DNA of 64,000 nucleotides from an uncultured Draconibacterium sp. (GTDB taxonomy: Bacteria; Bacteroidota; Bacteroidia; Bacteroidales; Prolixibacteraceae): the NCBI RefSeq assembly GCF_963676735.1, contig NZ_OY781464.1:1025001-1089000 (forward strand). The letters are read 5' to 3'. The translations under genes and the position numbers were made by a program. Under the pieces are notes generated by a model that searched no databases, was not told where the DNA came from, and saw only the letters and a program-made list of their open reading frames with translations. The number at the start of each line of letters is the position of its first letter. Position 1 is the stretch's first letter. Shown here in pieces: positions 9,401-16,769 of the stretch.

Positions 9401-10153
9401 ATGAAAAAGTTAGTTTTAATAGTACTGGCTATATGTTTGTGTATGCTGGTACTTGGTCAAAATGAAACTCCAAACCTTCACAACGAGATTGATGAAGTTG
9501 AAATTAGTCCTCCTTCTTTTACCGGAATACGGGATTTTTCGGATTATTATGCTGTTGATGCAAATTATTTAAAACAATATCTGGTCACAAATATTAATTA
9601 TCCTGATGATGCATTAAATTGTGGGCGAGAAGGAACTGAGGTAATTAAATTTAAAGTAAATGCATTAGGAAGAGTTACCGATATCCATATTGTTAATAAC
9701 GTTTGTCCAGTAATTGATAAAGAGATTCTTAGAGTATTGGAAAATACAAGTGGAATGTGGAAACCGGGTATTAAAGATGGAACTCCGGTAACCATGGAGA
9801 AAGAAGTTTCAATTGTATTTTCTGTGTCTGATAGTCCGGTTAATGCAAGAGCGAGATTTCTTGAAATTGCTTCCTCATGCTTTACCAGAGGTACCGAAGC
9901 ATTTTACTTGAAAGGAAAATCTAAAAAAGCAGAGCGTTTATTTTCGCAGGGAATTCGATATATGCCTCATGACCAAAGCCTTCTTCTTCTTCGGGGCTTG
10001 GCACGCTACGAACAGGGTAATATCGATGGTGCAACAGAAGATTGGGAAAGACTTTTAGAACTAGGTCATCTTGATATGACATCTGAATACCTGGTTAGAG
10101 CAAAAGGAATGCAAGCTTACGATGCTGTAATTGCTATGTTAAAAGAAAAATAG
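9401..10153 (+). CDS. Secreted protein with TonB C-terminal domain and TPR-like repeats
   Basis: A signal peptide (about residues 1-20) is followed by a TonB C-terminal-like domain at about 50-145. The lead-in LKQYLVTNINYPDDALNCG and the phrase VIKFKVNALGRVTDIHIV are typical of Bacteroidota TonB-like proteins. The last 100 residues look like TPR helices (AERLFSQGIRYMPHD...ALARYEQGNIDGA-type pattern). It lacks the N-terminal membrane anchor and proline-rich linker of true TonB, so it is probably a periplasmic protein of unknown partner and not an energy transducer. A terminator follows 37 nt after the stop. Confidence 0.75.
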   Translation: MKKLVLIVLAICLCMLVLGQNETPNLHNEIDEVEISPPSFTGIRDFSDYYAVDANYLKQYLVTNINYPDDALNCGREGTEVIKFKVNALGRVTDIHIVNNVCPVIDKEILRVLENTSGMWKPGIKDGTPVTMEKEVSIVFSVSDSPVNARARFLEIASSCFTRGTEAFYLKGKSKKAERLFSQGIRYMPHDQSLLLLRGLARYEQGNIDGATEDWERLLELGHLDMTSEYLVRAKGMQAYDAVIAMLKEK

Positions 10154-10189
10154 CCGATTATTTAAATAGCATCAGTTTAAAGAACAATG

Positions 10190-10216
10190 AACCCGGAGAT
10201 TTTTTGCCGGGTTTTT
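10190..10216 (+). terminator. Terminator after the TonB/TPR gene
   Basis: The stem AACCCGG/CCGGGTT with a 10-nt loop runs straight into a T tract. Confidence 0.75.
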
Positions 10217-10468
10217 GTATTAATTCAGATACGGGTAAAACTTTACACGTTCAGTATTTTATCATTCAATAGAACAGTATTATTAAATTCAAAAGATATA
10301 GAGTTGCTGTAATCAAAAGATGAAATTCAGTTGAATATTGTCTGGCAATTGAGTCTTTTCTGTGCCTGAATAGTTCGATAAAACATTGAACCCGGTTCTT
10401 AGTTCGGTATAAAATGCTGATTACATTATCAGCGATTTACTTAAATTGTGCTTAAATGCATATATTTA

Positions 10469-10500
10469 TTTGTTTATATAAAAAAGAATTATTTAATTTG
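10469..10500 (+). promoter_or_regulatory. Promoter of small-RNA unit 1
   Basis: TTTG at 10469-10472, a 20-nt spacer and TTAATTTG at 10493-10500 (one mismatch to TAnnTTTG) form a Bacteroidota promoter. The RNA hairpin starts 5 nt after the -7 box, the same distance as in unit 2. Confidence 0.6.
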
Positions 10501-10505
10501 CTGGT

Positions 10506-10580
10506 GATAGGTCGTTCAGACCTATTGTGTGTTTGGGGGTTAACATTAATAAGGGCAGTTGTTGAACTGCCCTTTCTTTT
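10506..10580 (+). ncRNA. Small RNA candidate, unit 1 of a tandem family
   Basis: The unit begins with an 8-bp stem GATAGGTC/GACCTATT with a GTTCA loop. Next comes a single-stranded G-rich block (GTGTGTTTGGGGG and on to 10547), then a 10-bp terminator stem AAGGGCAGTT/AACTGCCCTT with a GTTG loop followed by TCTTTTT. A promoter ends 5 nt before the hairpin. Unit 2 has the same layout with paired changes in the first stem, which argues for a conserved RNA and not a chance repeat. I do not recognise the family. No protein frame in it looks real. Confidence 0.65.
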
Positions 10581-10753
10581 TATACCTATTTCAAAAACCA
10601 TATTTTATAATATTTTACCCAGGATGTTTCTCTTAGCTGCCGGTTTAAGGCAATTAGCATATGTTTCTGGTGTAATTGCTTAGACTATCTAGGTGATTTG
10701 CTGAAAATGGCTGAATTGTATTGGTCTGTAAAGGTTTTTAAGTTTTGAATTTG

Positions 10754-10761
10754 TATTTTTG
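10754..10761 (+). promoter_or_regulatory. -7 box of small-RNA unit 2
   Basis: TATTTTTG matches TAnnTTTG exactly and ends 5 nt before the unit-2 hairpin. The -33 region has no clear TTTG. Confidence 0.5.
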
Positions 10762-10766
10762 ATAAT

Positions 10767-10840
10767 GATAGATCGTTCAGATCTATCGTGTGTTTGGGGG
10801 TTAACATTTATAAAGGGGCGGTTAATGAACTGCCCTTTCA
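10767..10840 (+). ncRNA. Small RNA candidate, unit 2 of the tandem family
   Basis: The layout repeats unit 1: a stem GATAGATC/GATCTATC with the same GTTCA loop, an identical 21-nt block at 10788-10808, and a terminator-like stem AAAGGGGCGGTT/AACTGCCCTTT with an AATG loop. Against unit 1 the sixth stem pair changes from G-C to A-T and the first from G-U to G-C, so pairing is kept. The terminator stem has a bulged G and no T run after CCCTTT, so termination may be weaker here and read on towards unit 3. Confidence 0.62.
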
Positions 10841-10871
10841 GCTGAACCTCAAATACGAATAAATTTGGCAC

Positions 10872-10940
10872 AATTCTTTTACATCTTACAAGAACGTAAG
10901 AATATAATTAAAGGCAACTGTTGAGTTGCCTTTTATTTTT
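10872..10940 (+). ncRNA. Third small-RNA-like unit
   Basis: A perfect -7 box TAAATTTG (10860-10867) is followed 5 nt later by a region that can fold with ATTCTT/AAGAAT or TCTTAC/GTAAGA stems. A 10-bp terminator AAAGGCAACT/AGTTGCCTTT follows, with the same GTTG loop as unit 1 and a T-rich tail. It lacks the conserved G-rich block, so it is a looser relative at best. TTTC at 10836-10839 is a near match to a -33 box. Confidence 0.45.
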
Positions 10941-11049
10941 CCCAGAACCTTCATTTATGGAGATGCAACCGGCAATGCATGCATCTATGCTAAATCTGTA
11001 TATATTCAGAAATATGTAAAAAACGTTGAGTGAAAATGAGTTTCCTGTA

Positions 11050-11104
11050 CTGTTAGGTTTAAATAAATAAAACGCCAGGAATTTTTTTATGTGAAACCTA
11101 ACAG
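11050..11104. repeat. 11-bp perfect inverted repeat, RNA-like
   Basis: CTGTTAGGTTT (11050-11060) and AAACCTAACAG (11094-11104) are exact reverse complements around a 33-nt loop. CGCC inside the loop (11073-11076) could pair with GGCG just 3' of the stem (11104-11107), giving a pseudoknot. No promoter or T tract marks a transcript. Function unknown. Confidence 0.45.
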
Positions 11105-11433
11105 GCGACATATGCAAATGGATCTGCTGGTTAAAAACAAATTGCCTTTTGTCATAACCTATAAAGGAGACCAAACAAAATAGCTGTACTTTGCTGGTGA
11201 TGAGAGCCAGGTTTTTTAATTAGAAATAGCTTCAAATTAGTCAATATCATTTAGCAAAGTGTTAATCTATTTTGGCAAGACTGGTTCTATATGAGAAAAA
11301 TGTCCCAAATAGAGACAGTTTGTTTTGTTTTTGGCATGGTTAAGTTGTTGTTATACAGTTGTTAAGAGTTTTTGGCCTGATGGTTGCTTTAAGAAATACA
11401 AATTAGGAAAATAAAATATAGGGTTTGTATAAC

Positions 11434-11535
11434 AGGGTAGAACGACTTCTAATTTGATTGGTTCTGTATTAAAGGGTTTGTAAATTATCAATCATCATTA
11501 AAAAGCGTCCTTTAGTTCTACCCTTTCTTCTTTTT
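11434..11535 (+). ncRNA. Possible small RNA closed by a 10-bp stem
   Basis: AGGGTAGAAC (11434-11443) pairs exactly with GTTCTACCCT (11515-11524), and a T-rich tail (TTCTTCTTTTTT) follows. A TTTG ends 6 nt before the stem, much as the -7 boxes do in the units upstream, although the full box matches poorly. The interior is AT-rich. No known RNA family is recognised. Confidence 0.4.
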
Positions 11536-11613
11536 TACACTTAAGTATTATGTAAAATAAGTTTTCTGTTTAAGAGGATTTTGAGCTCACAACAAGAACT
11601 CCGGGATTAACAG

Positions 11614-11647
11614 TATAAAAAAACCGTTCATCAACATGAACGGTTTT
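11614..11647 (-). terminator. Minus-strand terminator downstream of the GH110 gene
   Basis: A perfect 12-bp stem AAAACCGTTCAT/ATGAACGGTTTT with a 4-nt loop is followed, read on the minus strand, by seven T. It lies about 200 nt after the GH110 stop codon. Confidence 0.8.
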
Positions 11648-11847
11648 AAGTTTTACAAACCACTTCAAAAAAGCGTACTGAAAAAGTAGAACCATACAAC
11701 TATGGATCACCAACAGTATTTTAATATTCTTTTGATCTAGCGTCCTTATGTAAAAGTACAACAATATTAGAGAATGTTGCAGTGCCTAGAATAGATTCCG
11801 TTTATTTAACGAATGTTATCAGTTTTTATGAGGTTGCTTATAAGAAA

Positions 11848-13713
11848 TCAATACGTTTCAATACTGAAAGCCCTTGTAGTATCAGTGTTTAATTCAGAAA
11901 TGGGCGTTTTTTTCAAAAGCATATTTTTCCCTAGCAGATCTTCAGAAAACTGGTTGTTAATCAATTTAATCTGTTTACAATACTCGAAAGTGAAAGTGTA
12001 GTGCCTGTTGTGATAAGGTTCAAAATCATAACTTCGGGTTATGGTGTTGTTGCTAAAAGATAATCCTTCAACAGATAAGGCATAAAGAATTGGGTAATCA
12101 AATGGGTGAAAGTGGTTGTGCTCAATTCGTATGTTTTGATGAAATCTGTTACTTTTTTCATCGATAGATGGAATAATGGGATAGATGGAAATAATGCCCT
12201 CGCAAAATTGGTAAGAACTTGTATTACACAATGATGTGAAGGTATTATTTTTAATGAGTACATCAGTTACGGCACCTGTTTCAAACCATTGGTTGGCATC
12301 ACCGGCAATAAGAATGGCACTGCCACTTGATTCGAATGTATTATTCTCAATCAGTACTTTTCCCGGAGTAGAAACAAGAAGTCCGCGAGCCCTGCAATTT
12401 TTGAAGTTATTATTGGATACCGTTAGATTAGGAGTCCAGGTTAAGTTTTCCAGAGCATCGCCAGGATTTACACTTAACGGAAGCTCATTCTCCAACTCAA
12501 GAATAAAAGTTTCGTTGTCAAGGGGTTTGAAAGCTTTTGTGCTATTTACTCCCAGCAAGGTCATTGTATTGTTTTCAATCAGGCTTATTTTGTCGCCTCT
12601 ACGTGCCCAGTTTAATCCGACACTTTGGTGGTGCATAAATCTGCATTTTACCTCGTTTTTTGAAACTATTTCCTGAATCTGAACACTAGTGCCATGCACA
12701 TTAATCGGATCGTCCATTAAGCCTTGGAAAGTGCAGCTGTTTACAACAATTTCTCCGGAACAGTTAGATAGCTGCAGTCCATCATCGCCTCCGCCAAAAT
12801 AGCGTCCTTTGGCTCTGTTTGGAATGGCCTGGTAACGGTTAAAAGTGAGGTTTTTACTGTATTGAGCCAAAATACCCAGACCTGTAGCATGGTAAAGTCG
12901 TAAGTTTTGAATGGTAATGTTTGATGATTCGTTAATAAAAACTCCGGAATGTGTGCGTGCTGCATGGCGCAAAACAAGAAAGTTTCCAACCTGGGGTTTT
13001 CGTTTAAAGTTATGATGTAATCTTAAAATTCCGGGCATGGTTGGCTCGGCGTGATAGTCTTGCCAGTTTTCCCCCAAACATCCCTCGTCTCCCGTTTGTG
13101 GAACAATATACCTGCCCTTTCGGTCAAACTCCATGGTTCGCGTCCATGCATTTTCCTGTTTGTTGCTACCATAAAAGAACAATTTGCCCTCGCGTAAGGT
13201 GTACGGCGATTCTTTGGGATTTAAGCCAATATCCATATAATGTTCGTTTATTCGCAAAACCTCGGCCTGTGCTATTAATGGTTGGTCCCAATCAATGCTC
13301 ACATTTTTTAGCGTAATATTCTGGCAGTTGTTAAAGGTAAATGGCTGCATTTCTTCGTGAAAAATTAGCTGACTTCCTCTACCATCAATTACCAGGTTTT
13401 TAATATCTTCAAAATGAAAAGCACAAACTTTGGGGTTTTTATCGCTTGTGTTCGATTCAAAATATTCTTTTCTAATACATCCATCGGGGTAAAAATGATA
13501 GGTTCCGGTTGAAAATACCAACACCTTTGGCTGATCATTCTTTAAATCATCAAGTGCCTTGTAAAAATATTTAATGGCATTTCTTTTTTTAGTTTTATAC
13601 AATCCATAATCTTTTAGAAAAATATAGGTGGTATCGTTTTTGGCTACCGAGCCAACGGTTTGAAATGTGATGCCAAACACCAGCCCCAAAATGTAAATTA
13701 AACTGAGTTTCAT
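11848..13713 (-). CDS. GH110-type alpha-1,3-galactosidase (parallel beta-helix)
   Basis: The 621-residue secreted protein has a signal peptide followed by a right-handed beta-helix whose rungs repeat patterns such as NITLKNVSIDW, NITIQNLRLYHATG and LIENNTFESSG. The segments IDGRGSQLIFHEEMQPF and SIDWDQPL and the motif GGGDDGLQL fit GH110 (GlaA/GlaB), which removes terminal alpha-1,3-galactose from glycans such as blood group B and related galactans. The length is normal for GlaB. It lies 27 nt after a VOC protein and downstream of a sulfatase on the same strand, which suggests a sulfated galactan or glycoprotein glycan as target. The family call rests on recognised motifs, not on a search. 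Confidence 0.8.
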   Translation of the reverse strand: MKLSLIYILGLVFGITFQTVGSVAKNDTTYIFLKDYGLYKTKKRNAIKYFYKALDDLKNDQPKVLVFSTGTYHFYPDGCIRKEYFESNTSDKNPKVCAFHFEDIKNLVIDGRGSQLIFHEEMQPFTFNNCQNITLKNVSIDWDQPLIAQAEVLRINEHYMDIGLNPKESPYTLREGKLFFYGSNKQENAWTRTMEFDRKGRYIVPQTGDEGCLGENWQDYHAEPTMPGILRLHHNFKRKPQVGNFLVLRHAARTHSGVFINESSNITIQNLRLYHATGLGILAQYSKNLTFNRYQAIPNRAKGRYFGGGDDGLQLSNCSGEIVVNSCTFQGLMDDPINVHGTSVQIQEIVSKNEVKCRFMHHQSVGLNWARRGDKISLIENNTMTLLGVNSTKAFKPLDNETFILELENELPLSVNPGDALENLTWTPNLTVSNNNFKNCRARGLLVSTPGKVLIENNTFESSGSAILIAGDANQWFETGAVTDVLIKNNTFTSLCNTSSYQFCEGIISIYPIIPSIDEKSNRFHQNIRIEHNHFHPFDYPILYALSVEGLSFSNNTITRSYDFEPYHNRHYTFTFEYCKQIKLINNQFSEDLLGKNMLLKKTPISELNTDTTRAFSIETY

Positions 13714-13740
13714 TGTTGATGGTTGTTTTAGTGCAAGATA

Positions 13741-14157
13741 CTATTTTGTGGTTTTTCCTTCGTATAACGATTGAAAAACTTCATCTACAGGCTCCCATAA
13801 CTCAATTTTATTGTTTTCAGGATCGAGTATATGAACAAATTTGCCGTATTCAAAAGTTTCAATAGTATCGCATATGGTTACCCCTGCTTTTTGTAATTTG
13901 TCTACCAGTTGTTCAATGTTTTCTACGCGGTAGTTGATCATAAATTCTTTGGGTGAAGGCTCGAAATAAGTCGTGTCTTCTTTAAATGGACTCCATACTG
14001 AGTAAGCCTTTTGGTCGGGTTTCTCCGATTTGCGAAACTCAAAAACAGAACCGTACTCATTCGTAACCAAGCCCAGGTTTTTTTGATACCATTCTTTCAT
14101 TTTATCTGGATCTTTTGTTTTGAAAAAGATGCCTCCAATACCAGTAACTTTCTTCAT
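13741..14157 (-). CDS. VOC (glyoxalase/bleomycin-resistance fold) family protein
   Basis: The 138 residues carry two halves of the vicinal-oxygen-chelate fold. KVTGIGGIFFKTKDPDKMKEW opens the first half and the second ends in GKFVHILDPENNKIELWEP, whose glutamate is a usual metal ligand. Such proteins bind a divalent metal and act as glyoxalases, dioxygenases or binding proteins. The exact role is unknown. It sits between the sulfatase (57 nt upstream) and the GH110 gene (27 nt downstream), so it is probably co-transcribed with them. Confidence 0.82.
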   Translation of the reverse strand: MKKVTGIGGIFFKTKDPDKMKEWYQKNLGLVTNEYGSVFEFRKSEKPDQKAYSVWSPFKEDTTYFEPSPKEFMINYRVENIEQLVDKLQKAGVTICDTIETFEYGKFVHILDPENNKIELWEPVDEVFQSLYEGKTTK

Positions 14158-14213
14158 TTTTAAACTGTTATTTATAAAAGTAGCGTAAGGCCTAATTGGT
14201 TCAAAATATGAGT

Positions 14214-15968
14214 TTAAATCTTACGGAAAAGTAATAATCTAAAATCCATTACCTGCGAGCCGGGTATATCTGTTGCGTGTAGGGTTAATTTGTTTCTTCC
14301 CTGCTCCAGATAAATTCTCCCTATTTTCTTGCGATGAAACGCTTTAACATACCCTTCCATGCGCGGATAAATATCATCTTTGTCCAACAGCGAAGACTCA
14401 AATGCTTCATTAATTTGAAATTTGAGTGTTGATCGTTCACAGCTTAATAATAGTTTGGATCCAACATCTTGCTGAGGGCAGGTGTAGAACAATTCCACTT
14501 CATAGTTACCGCTGCGAATAATTTCGGTATCAAAAGTAATTTTATCAGTTGTAGCTATCCAGTTTGTAAAATAGGTGCTGTTTGGGTATTTGTTTGATCG
14601 GGTTATATTGCCATACCCAATGCCATCGCGTGCAGGAAGTTGGGTGATTGGCATACTCGGGTGTCCAATGGGGAAGGGGCGTGGTGAGTCTGCATCGAGT
14701 TCGGAAAGAACCTGTAAATTCCAATTGTTTTTTGCTGTAACAAGTTGATTATGAATGTCGGGAAATGAATCGGCCACGTTCAGTGTTTGGCCGGGATCAT
14801 TTTTCATATCGAACAGTTTATTGTCGGCATCAAGCCTGAATTGCTGATTGCGCAGGCTTGTTTGCCCATTCCAATAGCTAAAAATATTGCGATTGGGCCA
14901 CTGTGGATTTTCATTGTAGAGCAAGGGTTTTAGAGAGACTCCATCAAGTGGTTTTGTGTGAATTGTTTCTATTTTAGCCAAATCAATAAGTGTGGGTAAA
15001 AGATCGATGCCACCGGCTATGGTGTTGATGTTCGTGTTGCCCTTTAATTTGCTTTCCCAGGTAATTATCATTGGCGAACGTACGCCTCCTTCGTCTGTCG
15101 AGCCTTTTTTCCCTTTCATGCCATCGTTCCACCGCCAGGCATTGGGGCCGTTATCCGATAAAAAGACAACAATTGTATTTTCTGTTAATTGCAGTTCTTC
15201 CAGTTTGTCAGTAATTCTACCCACATTCCAGTCTATATTTTCACACATGGCCAGTGCTGCCCTGGTAAAATCGACAGCTTCTTTTTCCGGACTATGATAA
15301 AAAAGCTCCAGCTTTTTGTTTTTAAATCTGTTCCAGTATTTCTGGGGCACTTGCATTGGCGAGTGTGGTGTGTTAAATGGCAGGAATAAAAAGAAGGGTT
15401 TATTTTTATTTTGTTCGATAAAATTAAGTCCGTGATTGGTAAAGTCGTCAATAATAAATCCGTTTCCCTGCACAATTTCTCCATTATGTTCCAGCATTGG
15501 GCTGTGGTAATTGCCCCAGTGTCCGGAGCAAAACCCGTAAAAATCATCAAATCCCCGCGAGTTCGGATGATAGGGAGCTTGTATTCCATTGTGCCATTTA
15601 CCATAGGCTGCCGTAGCGTATCCTGCAGCTTTAAAAAGTTCGGCAATGGTTGTCTCGTCAGTGTCGATACGTTCGCCACCGGTGCTGGTGCTCCATACAC
15701 CACTGCGAACATGATAGCGGCCCGTGAGTATTTCGGCGCGCGTTGGCGAGCATACCGGACAAACATAGAAGCGCTTGAAAGTAATACCTCTCGTGGCCAG
15801 TTTATCAATATTTGGTGTGTGCAAATTTGTGTTTCCATTGCAGCTCAAATCGCCCCAACCCTGGTCGTCGGTTAAAATTATAATTACGTTTGGTGGCTTT
15901 ACAAACGATTTTTGTACACACGCGGATAGAAGAAAAGAAATCAGAAGAAGGAATAGACAATTTCTCAT
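14214..15968 (-). CDS. Cys-type arylsulfatase lipoprotein
   Basis: From ATG 15968 the protein has 584 residues; a TTG six codons upstream is a weaker start. A lipoprotein signal (LLLISFLLSAC) precedes an S1 sulfatase domain. IILTDDQGWGD supplies metal-binding aspartates and CSPTRAEILTGR is the formylglycine signature, with the modified cysteine near residue 73. A C-terminal region of about 130 residues beyond the sulfatase domain looks like a beta-sandwich, perhaps carbohydrate-binding. Anaerobic activation would need an anSME-type maturase, which is not in the window. It probably removes sulfate from a glycan attacked by the GH110 enzyme downstream. Confidence 0.9.
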   Translation of the reverse strand: MRNCLFLLLISFLLSACVQKSFVKPPNVIIILTDDQGWGDLSCNGNTNLHTPNIDKLATRGITFKRFYVCPVCSPTRAEILTGRYHVRSGVWSTSTGGERIDTDETTIAELFKAAGYATAAYGKWHNGIQAPYHPNSRGFDDFYGFCSGHWGNYHSPMLEHNGEIVQGNGFIIDDFTNHGLNFIEQNKNKPFFLFLPFNTPHSPMQVPQKYWNRFKNKKLELFYHSPEKEAVDFTRAALAMCENIDWNVGRITDKLEELQLTENTIVVFLSDNGPNAWRWNDGMKGKKGSTDEGGVRSPMIITWESKLKGNTNINTIAGGIDLLPTLIDLAKIETIHTKPLDGVSLKPLLYNENPQWPNRNIFSYWNGQTSLRNQQFRLDADNKLFDMKNDPGQTLNVADSFPDIHNQLVTAKNNWNLQVLSELDADSPRPFPIGHPSMPITQLPARDGIGYGNITRSNKYPNSTYFTNWIATTDKITFDTEIIRSGNYEVELFYTCPQQDVGSKLLLSCERSTLKFQINEAFESSLLDKDDIYPRMEGYVKAFHRKKIGRIYLEQGRNKLTLHATDIPGSQVMDFRLLLFRKI

Positions 15969-16052
15969 GGCAGTTGGTTTTTGCAAGAGTAAAATTAGGT
16001 ATTCCTTTTGTTAAACCTATCTTCCCGGTTTAAAATTCTATAGCCTCAAAAT

Positions 16053-16745
16053 TTACAGGATATTTTTAATGGCTGAAATATTTTGAATTTTTAGCCAGTT
16101 CGGATGTTCTTCTTTTTCAGTGGTTTTTTCGTGTTCCCATAAAATATGGAAAGGAACATGAATTCCGTACGCTCCTAATTCAAGAAGCGGTTCGATATCT
16201 GATTTGTATGAATTTCCAATCATTAAAAAATCTTCAGGAAGAATGTCGAGGTGAAGAAGTAATTTTTTGTAATCATCGGGCTGTTTATTGCTCATTACCT
16301 CTACATGATGGAAGAAATGTTCCAGATTTGATTTTTTAAGTTTTCTTTCCTGATCAAGCAAATCTCCCTTGGTGGCAATAATTAGTTTGTAACCTTTTTG
16401 GTGCAGATAGTTCAGCACATCTTCAATTCCATCAATAAGTTCAACTTTTTGATTGATTTGTGATTTCCCCAATTCTATAATCCGTTCAATAATCGATTGA
16501 GGGACGGTATTGCCCGAGATTTTCAAGGCAGTTTCAATCATAGATAAAACAAAGCCTTTGGTGCCATAACCATATTCTTCAAGGTTATTCATTTCGGTGG
16601 CAAATAATTCTTTCATGGTTTCATCCGAAGTTGAAAAATCCGAAAGTAGTTCGCAAAATTTCTTTTCGTTCTCCCTGAAAAACGTTTCATTTACCCACAA
16701 GGTGTCATCAGCATCAAAGCCAACTACTTTAAAATTGGTTTTCAT
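16053..16745 (-). CDS. HAD-family hydrolase
   Basis: The 230-residue protein has HAD motif I as GFDADDTLW, motif II as IIATKGD and motif IV in DFLMIGNSYKSDIEPL. The helical cap between residues 20 and 90 fits the C1 type. HAD proteins of this kind dephosphorylate small metabolites in the cytoplasm; the substrate is unknown. The gene lies 24 nt downstream of mutS2 and is probably co-transcribed with it. Confidence 0.85.
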   Translation of the reverse strand: MKTNFKVVGFDADDTLWVNETFFRENEKKFCELLSDFSTSDETMKELFATEMNNLEEYGYGTKGFVLSMIETALKISGNTVPQSIIERIIELGKSQINQKVELIDGIEDVLNYLHQKGYKLIIATKGDLLDQERKLKKSNLEHFFHHVEVMSNKQPDDYKKLLLHLDILPEDFLMIGNSYKSDIEPLLELGAYGIHVPFHILWEHEKTTEKEEHPNWLKIQNISAIKNIL

Positions 16746-16769
16746 TGTTTTTGTGCGTTCTGTTGTGTT

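Larger units (their letters stand above)
10154..11847. other. 1.7-kb stretch without protein genes, rich in RNA-like structure
   Basis: No reading frame here has the composition or context of a real gene. The stretch holds the terminator of the upstream gene, two paralogous small-RNA units, a third smaller unit, an 11-bp inverted repeat, a 10-bp inverted repeat closing about 90 nt, and the minus-strand terminator of the GH110 gene. Elsewhere in the window the longest gene-free gap is about 400 nt, so this gap stands out. Confidence 0.7.

Noticed and set aside
10456..10683. 75-codon open frame across small-RNA unit 1
   Set aside because: It runs through a hairpin, a G-rich block and a terminator. 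Its translation has no domain-like pattern, and the RNA structure explains the sequence better.
11050..11104. attC-like integron site
   Set aside because: The length and single perfect arm pair do not show the four-box layout, and no integrase or cassette genes are near.
11660..11690. AAAGCGTACTG shared with the terminator at 26057-26095
   Set aside because: A short match without the second arm; treated as chance.
15411..15875. 154-codon plus-strand frame inside the sulfatase gene
   Set aside because: Antisense shadow of a recognised enzyme, no domain.
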